A stretch of DNA of 64,000 bases from assembly GCA_026214975.1 (NCBI GenBank), contig CM047814.1, forward strand, positions 20,483,541 through 20,547,540. Reading direction: 5' to 3'. Positions 55,527-64,000 of the stretch are shown here, one piece after another. This stretch comes from Gentiana macrophylla. Its lineage: Eukaryota > Streptophyta > Magnoliopsida > Gentianales > Gentianaceae. The first letter of the stretch is position 1. Each line of letters opens with the position of its first letter. Position numbers and translations under genes: made by a program. The notes beneath the pieces are model-generated. The model was not told the origin of the DNA, did no database searches, and was given only the letters and a program-made list of their open reading frames with translations.

Positions 55527-58500
55527 TCAATTTTGCCCAACTCCAGGAGAATATATCTGCAAAACAACACCCAACAGAATTAAGTGAAAATCACACCGAA
55601 AAAGTTCAACCGGCGGAAAGTTGATTCTAGAGCTGAGAAATCTTGATTCTCAGCTCTAGAATCGACCGTGCAAAAGGCGATTGTACCGTGGTGCCCAAAA
55701 CGGTAGATATGGTGTGGTGTCACTAAAGACACCAATTTATTTTCCTCTTTCTTTCAGATGAGTATATTATACATATTTTTCAAGATAGAAAAAAGACAAA
55801 AATTGCCTCAAAATAGGTAAGAGATACAAGTAAACATGGATCAGCAAGCTGTAAATGTTTGGCCATTAACATATCTGTTTAAAAATTCAATCACAAACAC
55901 ACACACACACACACACACACTCAGTAACTAAGTTACCTTCCCTTGGCTCATTTCACCATGCAAAAACCACCATGGACCATTTTTAGTCATTATCCTGCAT
56001 GGCAGAAACCACTCCACCGATAAGTATATGCAAAATCAAACAAAAGAAAGCGTTTATTACGAGAAATAAGTTCTAACTACTTTTCTTTCATTGCAACGAT
56101 CCTTTAAAAATCAATCGTGTTTGATCTCAAAACACTAGATCCTGACATGTTTGATTCAGATTTGCCGGCTTTGATGTCAGTGTTCGAACCCAATTCCATG
56201 GTTCACGAGAACAATAAACCAAACGTTCTTTCACAAACTACAACAAGCCCTTAGGAAAAATGTTGCTCAAAAGCATGATAAAAAATCGATCAACTTATTG
56301 CACTATATACATACACACACACGGATATTGTCACGCTGGTTGTTGCACATATATTTACGCATACGCATGCAAATCTAAATATACCTGATAATTCCAGCAA
56401 ACGTCCATAGCCCCATGAAAAGAGTCAAGCCTGACCAAACCCCAGGCAGACCAAACTTTGTCGAAGCATATAGCAAAAACGAAGACGATACTGCTCCAAC
56501 CAGCATCTGTAATAAGACAACACATCATAACCATTCACACATGGATCACTTGCACCCCCACCCCCCCAGCCAACTGAATAAAAAAACTTTTATTTACCAT
56601 AGAAAATGCGGCGTAGGAGAAGTCTGAAACACCGAAATGGAGGCCATCAAAAATGAAAGCAAGAGCATTTACAGGTTGACTGACACTGACAATCTGCAAA
56701 AAGATTTGTCATTTAATAACATGAAATAAGTGAAACCTTTACCAACCCTAGACATTTCTAAGCTTATTATAAAAGTTACATACCAGTATGCAAGTTCTAA
56801 TCATTCGTAATACGTCTGCATCTTTTGTGAATCTAACAGCTATAGAACTAAAAGACAGGCCCAAAACTGCTGCCAGGAAAACGCCTGTGAATAATCCAAT
56901 CTGCATCGAAATTATGGATTAAGATCGAAATTAACCGCCTTAAACAAATATTGTTACTCTCAGTAATGGATTATTCAAAGCAAAAGAGAAAATAGATAAA
57001 ATGGATATACCTTTAAAACATAGTTTGTAATTTCCTTCACTTTTGCATAATCTCCCTTCGACGAATAGCTGGCAATCAAGGCCTAAAGAGGATTGAGATT
57101 TATTAGACGAACCAAATTTAATAAATAACACCATTTTTCCATGCACAATATTGAAATCCAACTCGAAATCCTCACTCAAACCTTCCAGTCTTTCCTTAAT
57201 ACAGAGAACTACTTGAGGTAAGTATAGTCGCGACATATATTTCAACCGGAAAAAGTAAGACAGAACTTTCCAATCCCTTTGGATACCCAAATGGCCGCTA
57301 AGTAATAACTGGGAGAAAGAAAAGGAATCTAGGGGGGAGACAAAGAGATCACGTGTGTTCAATAAAAGGATATTACTTTGCAAAGGAAGAAAGCAGACAA
57401 AGGGCGCATACTTTTGATTTTTAGCTACAATATTGTGTAAAGCAATAATGTTGACAACAAAGTATGTTACATAGATATAAAAACCTGAGACGAAGCAGCT
57501 AGTGCGTCTGTGAGCAGCGATACAGACAACCATACTTGAAAGCATATTTGATGAGCCGCCATTGCCACAGGGCCTTGACGAGCCGCCATTGAAGTAGCAA
57601 TTGTCATGGTTACAAGAACAGAAAGTGTTCTCCCAATTAGAAAACCACCTACAGGACCCATAAAGCTATGTCAACATAGCGAAAGCAAGTAGGAGAACAT
57701 CATGAAATTTTATACTCATGGAATCAAATGGAAATATCTTTGATTATGTTGATAGTTATATACTAAAAATCCTTTTGCAAGACAAAAACAATTTTGGTAC
57801 ACAACAAGCTTGACTGGAGAGACGGTTTAAATGGACTTCTAATACAATTGTGCCTGAGACAAGACAATAGGCTTTTCCAGGTTAAGTAAATGATCAAAGG
57901 TCTTTGATACAAGAAATTACAGGAATATGCACATACCCGATTTGAGATAATCCCCAAACTGCAAATCTCCAAACTTAGGAGGCAACAGAACAGCTTTTTT
58001 ATTCAGGCAATAGAGCAGAGAAAATGTAACTATGTATCTGCATGAAACAGAGAGGGAAAAGATCTGTGAATGAGGCTGCGTCATTACAAATGCGGAAAAA
58101 TCTGAAGCGTTCTTAAAATTTTATAACTCGAATTTTCTGTATGAAAAGGTGTGCTTAGAAGAAAGGGTAGCCAAAAAGGGTTGTTTTGGAGGCACCTCCA
58201 CAGAATATGTATTAATATAAGAATACATAGGGAAATGCAATAAGAATAATACAGAAACTAGAGTCAAACAGACAACACATACTGTGATACCACGATTGAC
58301 ATTGCAGCTCCAGATACACCCAATCCACAATAACAGATAAACACAGGAAAGAAGACGAGAGCAAAAAAATTGCCAAAACCTACAAGACAGCAGCATTGTC
58401 AAGATAAATAATACTGTTTCTAATAATGTGAAAACTACAGCCAAAATCAATATTCCAGAACATATATATATATGGAGGAAAGGGGTGAGGGGAACAACTA

Positions 58501-61366
58501 TCACAGGCATATGACCAAAGGTGCTGATGTCAAGCCAATGAAACAGCCTCAGATAGAACTATTACGTAAAAATGCATACAATAGATTTAAATGACTTTGC
58601 CCTTCCCTAGACCCACATAGGGGTATGCCCCGGCTACCCTGTGGTAATTAAATGACATCTAAATGATAAACCAAAAGAAGCAACTCATGCGTAGGGATGC
58701 TAACATCCCCGTTTACGAAGTCAAAATGCCTACTATAATTATCTCACTCATGCATGTATAAACCTTCAGAGAAGAAACAAACTCTTACCTAAACAAAAAA
58801 CTGGAGTCTTCGTATCCTTGAATCCACGGAAAATCCCTTGGAGTGCCAAAGAAACAACAAATGCAGGAGCCCCGAAAGCTCTTACAGTGAGAAACTTTCG
58901 TGCTTGAGCGAACATTGGGGAAGCCTGTCAGAAAATAAATGCTTTCAGAAAGTACTCACGGTTATAATGTATAAAATTGAGCATATCCTTGAGAACATAT
59001 AAAGCATCTATAGGTGTCTTGGTGTTTTAACAAGTGATTGGAAATATGAAACTTTGCTTGAAAAGGTTCCAAAGGGCTACTAGTACTGAACGAACACATC
59101 CATTTGCGAAAGAAACTTGAGTATGGCTCTTGTATTTTTTTTGTTTACATATATGAGCTGAGCTCAATGTTATGTTTATGTACTAAGCACACGAACACGA
59201 GCACAGATTTTCTTTATAAAAAATAAAAAAAAACGAACGTGTGTGTATAAATACAGACACACATTTAACCCTAATAATCTTACATTTCAGCATGGACCCC
59301 CCTCCCACCTCAACTACCATTGTCTTCTCTAGTTACTTCTCAAGCATAAACAGAAAGATGGCATGCATAATACCCAGATAAATAAAATGAACCTAATATG
59401 AACAAAAAAAAGTCTTGTATGACCAGGAACAAATAGAAACAAGTAGCAAGCACGTAAAGAATAGCGTCGAACACGCAATCAAAAACATACAGATGATATG
59501 CCCATCAAATTAAGAAGCAATCCAGATCCCAATGACATTGCTAAAGCCTCAAAAATCCCAATGCCAATGGACAAAAGTAAAGCTGTAGAGACAGAAGGCA
59601 ACTGCAGTCTTTCCCCTTGACTTTTGAATTGTTCAGAATTTGTGTTATAATCCTTATCTGCATATGAATATAACCATGATATAGGAACTGAGCCATATTT
59701 ATTATATAAACTCTGAGTCAAAACAAATTTCCCATTAACCCACTCTTTTACGAGTTTTTCTTTTCCTTTCCTTCTCTTTATTCCCATACCTGTACGCAAT
59801 GCTCTTTTCATGTTCTTTGAGATGTCTTCTGCTACAAATGAAGTAGCCACGCTCAAGAGAGGAATATTGAATAGCTTTGATATAGTGTTGTACACTGTAA
59901 TAGAGGCGCCAGCAGAAGCCAACTCCACAGAACCTTGAGAAAAGCATTAAGTGAATTACATGTAAATCTGAGATTTTAAATTGAAACAGTAGACATAACA
60001 CAAACTTTCTTTATGATGCGTCTCACAAAGGTCTGAGCCTCCCAATTCCTGATATTAGGAAATACGAGGCTCAACATATTCATGTGAAAGAACTACTGTG
60101 AATAGCAATTTCAGTAAAACATGATAACATGAGAAGGTATCCAAGATTCAGTTGTTTACATACCAATTAAATTAACATATTATAAATTAACTGAAGTATG
60201 AAAACACATTAGCGAAAGTAAAGCAGCCACCTAAAAGAAATTGTCTTTGTTGATTAGAACTAGACCACAAACATAATTAGGAATCGATGATGGTATGGAA
60301 GATTGCATTAGAAATACCTAACAAACATCATTAGGCATCGATTATGGTATGGAAGATTGCATTAGCTACTGATGCATCAAATTTCCTCATGCTGATAATG
60401 AACAAAGTAAGCTTTTAAGATTCAAATAAAGTCTCCGATACAAAATAAAAATGTGCAATGTCAGTAATATAAGATTAAAAAACTAGTAAACACAGTGAGT
60501 AACAAGAACGAGAGTGAACTGGAAAAATCCATCTTACCTAAATTACCAATATAAGCAGTCTCCATCAATTGTACCAACGGGTCAATAGCCTGCCCAGCAA
60601 TTGCAGGTAAAGACAGCATAACGAGTTCCTTTTTAACGCACTGTACTTGAGATGAACTTGAGGGGATCCTTTCCTCCTCATTCTCAATCTGTTCGATCCT
60701 AGATAAAGGAATTCCTTTCCATCATGAACAGAACGTAACATAAAAGTAGGGATTGAGCTTATAAACTAATCATTGAACTACAATGCATCCGAATCGACTC
60801 CAAACACAAAGCTTAAGGGCTAAGAAAGATCATTAGCCAGCATAATAGATTACACACAAAAGGCAATATCACACATGATAAAAGTGATTTTACATTGGAG
60901 GAATCAAATAATGATATATGAATTGCACATACAGAAACAATAATGATGGGGAAAATTAAAAACAGAAATGGGAAAAGGGTATGACTTCTGACTCTCACCC
61001 AGGCCCTCCATTAGGATTAGAGAAGGCAAGTTCTTCTTGGTCTTCTTGTATTGCAGCATCTTCAGCATCATAAGATAGCAAGTCACAATCTGAACTTGAC
61101 GGCTTAATTGGTCTCAACACAATGCGCTTTTTTCGCTGAAACAACGAGGAAGGAAATGAGTTGCATCTTGTACTGGACGAAGAGTAGCAGCACTGTATTC
61201 CAAGATTTGCAGGCGTCTTCAATCGTGGGCGATCAAGTTTTTGAAAGAAATGGACATCTCTAACTGAAGGGCTTGATGTTGGTAAGGAAGATTTGCACAG
61301 GAAATCCGAATTCCGAACCTTTGCACCTTGGAGAAATGCACCAGCATTCAATTGTGCAGCCGCCAT
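55527..61366 (-). CDS. DTX45: MATE efflux transporter, plastid-type, DETOXIFICATION 45-like, thirteen exons
   Basis: Exons (minus): 61366-60999, 60698-60538, 59933-59491, 58924-58789, 58379-58283, 58037-57937, 57648-57485, 57082-57011, 56900-56784, 56693-56598, 56506-56385, 55994-55937 and 55556-55527, all GT-AG and in phase. The start is MAAAQLNAGAFLQG, with a Ser/Arg-rich leader of about 120 residues that looks like a chloroplast transit peptide. MATE motifs: ELVMLSLPAIAGQAIDPLVQ, LMETAYIGNLGSVELASAG, FNIPLLSVATSFVAEDISK, LQGIFRGFKDTKTPVFC, GRTLSVLVTMTIATSMAARQ and FIFDGLHFGVSDF. The family exports small molecules against H+ or Na+. The wording fits DTX45, related to the salicylate exporter EDS5; the substrate here is unknown. 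A basic loop of about 60 residues interrupts the usual loop after VAEDISK. The last exon gives IYSPGVGQN; another frame of it would run to 55468. Confidence 0.93.
55897..55920. repeat. (AC)12 microsatellite
   Basis: A pure AC tract in the last intron of the MATE gene, 17 bases from the exon 12 donor. It is likely to vary between individuals. Confidence 0.9.
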
Positions 61367-62860
61367 TTTCCCACACCTGATGCGGCTCAGCCAAAATTGC
61401 ACAATAACTTAATGTTCAGATACACTAAAAATGCATTCTTTACGGAATCCAAAAATCAAGAAGAAAGTATCAACTTGTTCATTCCTTTTATTTGCTTGAT
61501 TAGTTTGAATTTTGGAAAAGCAGCAAACTTGAAACCTATACGAATGCTTTTACATAATAAAACAACTACTACATGAAACAAAGTTACAGAGTAGTAGCAA
61601 AACCAATTGAAATTTGTAAGATGGACCAAAAATATGGATGTTTGGCATTGACGGTAATGCATGGAGAAGAAAAAGCCAAAGTTTGTGGTGATAATTGCTC
61701 TTTGAGAAAGAACAGAACAAAGCAGAGCATGAAAAAGGGAAAAACAGAAAAGATTGCTTACTAGTTATGATAAGCAACTCCCTGTATCAAAGTAACTTAT
61801 TAAAAAGGTCTGGAATTCTCAACCTAGTAAAAGGAAAAGAAAACAGTGAAATGCAACGATGATTCAAAAAAAAAAAAAAAAAAATACTGACCTACACCAA
61901 AAAAACCTCTGTTGCAACTCTGTTCAAATGGAAAACTCAAAAGATTCTTATATGAATTAAGAAAACAGTGTCCTCCGTTTATCTCGTGAATTTACAGTAC
62001 TGATTTGCACCCGTTTCTTTATTCGTAAGATAAATACAAAATCTTTATCGGCAAAACCAGATGTCGGAAAGACCGCCGCTGTAGAATCCTGAACAGTGAC
62101 AATCTCCCTAATAACCCTCCCCAGCTACCGCTTTTGTTTTTTTTAAGGAAATTTATTTAAAAGGCCAAGCGCGGTGATGATTACAGTTAAAGAGAACTTT
62201 TATTTGAGTAGTTACAGTTAAAGGGTTTGATTTTGTGTGTAAAATGAAGGGTTTTAGATGAAGAGCCACTTTTAAATGAAGAGAGGTTGGCCAAAGTCTT
62301 TTTTAATGAAGCACTTTTTTAATTTGAGCGTTTTTTTTTTCCTTTTCTTTATTGTATGGCGGTTATTATAAAGAAGGAAATGATTATTCCACGATAAATA
62401 TATCATAAAATTAAATCGCAAGACATATTTTAAATCATTGATTTTTTAAGACTATATAAATTAATAGGTTCCACATCATAATTAAAATGTGTTATGGAAT
62501 TTTGTTGTACATATTTGTTATGTCATTATCACTACTTTTTATCTCTTGTGGGCAGTTAAGTTAGTAGAAAGAAGCGGGGAGTGTTGAGCGGGCTTTCAAA
62601 TTCATGATCATTTGATCATTTGATGGGCCTTTCCTTATATTGAACTCGGGTACAGAAAGCGATCCTCAGGGCCGATCCTCGCTTTTATTGGGCTTAAAAC
62701 CAAATCCTCGAATTGAGCATTTTAGTTGAAATTGTTTTTATTTTTTAAAACATACTTATTGTAAGATATTTTTTCATAAATAAATATTTTGGTTATCGTT
62801 TGCATACGAGTTGCCGTACGAATTAATGTTATCGCAACGAAACGGGGTACTTGCAACCTA
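61367..62860. other. Leader and upstream region of the MATE gene
   Basis: An ATG at 61402 is in frame with the MATE start but gives a leader less like a transit peptide. A CAG|GTGTGG just upstream of the start (about 61380) may be the edge of a leader intron. An A run is at 61868-61884. No other gene is recognisable up to 62860. Confidence 0.4.
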
Positions 62861-63065
62861 TTAAAGGCATAAACATGTTTTCATCCGGTGAACAGTGACA
62901 ACCCTACCCTTTCGTGCAAAGAGTACCTCCATTCGTTTATGGGGTACTTGCAACCTATTAAAAAGCGTAAGTAGTTGACGAAAATTCATAAGTTTGACAA
63001 CATCATCGTAAAAAACTTTGAGTGTCCTCGGGTTTGATTCAAACAAGTCATTTGTTTGAATCAAA
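62838..63065. repeat. Short duplicated block around GGGGTACTTGCAACCTATTA
   Basis: GGGGTACTTGCAACCTATTA occurs at about 62843 and again at 62941, 98 bp apart. A minus-strand frame spans both, but no family is recognised. It may be part of an unclassified repeat. Confidence 0.45.
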
Positions 63066-64000
63066 CACCCCGATCAGAACTCGAAAAGAGATTTTCATTT
63101 GATCCCTAGCGACAAATCGTGTGGGACGAAACATATCTTAAAAGACAACGTTATTAACGTCATTCTGAGTTTAATTCTCTGTCAAATCCTAAGTCTACAT
63201 TTTGTCAAACACTTTTTAACATCCGTAAATGCAAATAATTAATAAAACTTGTTTGTATGTCTATTTTTTTTTATTTTTTTTGGTCAAGTAATTTTTTTAT
63301 TGGGGCATTTATCAATTAGAGTAAGAAAAAATTTGGGACTTTATCAAAAAAGAAAATTAACATATTATATTAGGTTTGATAGGATTTAATCTACACGATT
63401 TTTTTTTTTAGCGAAAACATGTACCGTTGGGCCTCACAAATACGTTGGGCTTAAGACCCGGTCTCATGGGCCTTAGCGTAAGGCGAGGTGCCCTGGCGAT
63501 CCTTTCAGTCTGGTCCAAATTCATGTTCAATTGATTAGGCATTTCCTTTGGCTTTGGCGGGAAATTTGAATATGAAAATGGATCATGTGCATTTTGGCGA
63601 GCACAACAGACTTCCAGCACCTGCCACGTCGTTGTCCTATGCATTTAATGATACAATTGTTCAGTTAGAACCTCGGGAGCAACATGGCGACCTATAAGAT
63701 GTACTGACGAGAGCCTCGCTCTTTAAAAAACATATATTTTGCTCCTTAGTTTCAGCTTGATCCAGTCACTACGGTCAAGAGCAATTAATCCTCATTGTTT
63801 GTGAATTATTCATATTTTATTGCTTGTTTAATCTTGCGGGAGCTATGCACGGTATTGTTGTTGATATTTGCAAGATATAGGTTGATTGTGATCCCAGAAA
63901 AAGGAGCATTGTTGATGGAAAGTCGATTTGAGTGGTAGAAGCATGCGCCCGAAGCTAAAGAGTTGAAACAGATCAAGAATCTTCGTTGTCTTCACCCTAC
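63066..64000. other. Right end without recognisable gene
   Basis: The sequence is AT-rich up to about 63400, then more balanced. No frame with family resemblance was found. The last 150 bases could be the start of a gene or leader beyond the window. Confidence 0.35.

Noticed and set aside
62861..63064. A 67-codon minus-strand gene
   Set aside because: The frame spans a duplicated block and shows no family motif; it is more likely repeat sequence.

Overview
The window is nuclear DNA of a flowering plant, most likely a eudicot. This rests on small GT-AG introns, Athila-type and Tat-type Ty3 retrotransposons, Helitrons, hAT and Stowaway-like elements, and plant-type FMO, MATE and COMT genes. 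I cannot name the family or species. Two genes are well supported, both at the right-hand end and convergent: a five-exon FMO1-like flavin monooxygenase on + (46974-54797) and a thirteen-exon plastid-type MATE transporter of the DETOXIFICATION 45 kind on - (61366-55527). A truncated COMT-like methyltransferase start (43803-44196) and a possible PPR fragment (44558-44845) lie just before them.

Layout. 1-2610 is AT-rich and gene-poor, with a cluster of short AAATTT-centred palindromes. 2611-15249 reads best as three non-autonomous Helitrons lying head to tail on the minus strand. Their borders are a CTAG-type 3' end next to a GC-rich hairpin and a TC-type 5' end. They carry pieces of host genes (CDKC kinase exon 1, HMGB exons, an NAD(P)H quinone oxidoreductase exon), a SINE with target-site duplications, and a large inverted-repeat element inside a minisatellite. 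15377-28884 is a 13.5-kb decayed Athila-like element with 2.55-kb LTRs and a tRNA-Asp primer site; it also contains a 33-nt copy of the 5' half of tRNA-Asp. 28885-31478 holds a DUF1985 fragment, a Copia RNase H end, a 533-bp TRIM with a perfect target duplication, and a MITE. 31551-41475 is a much younger Tat-lineage element with 530-bp LTRs and an antisense gene that appears to be spliced. 41480-43384 holds SINE, MITE and hAT insertions; the hAT element has a perfect 8-bp duplication.

The FMO gene has a 1.1-kb first intron holding a MITE nested in a MITE, and a 5-kb second intron with a LINE (15-bp duplication), an LTR remnant and a further DNA element. Its splice sites are all intact, but the reading frame is broken by three single-base losses, each in a short homopolymer. 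These may be real decay or base-calling errors. The MATE frame stays open over its thirteen exons.

The genes here do not form a pathway. Nearly everything in the first 43 kb is mobile-element sequence. The most unusual items are the Helitron triplet with captured host exons, the tRNA-Asp half in an element primed by the same tRNA, the TRIM with an amplified polypurine/LTR junction, and the intron-bearing antisense gene of the Tat element.
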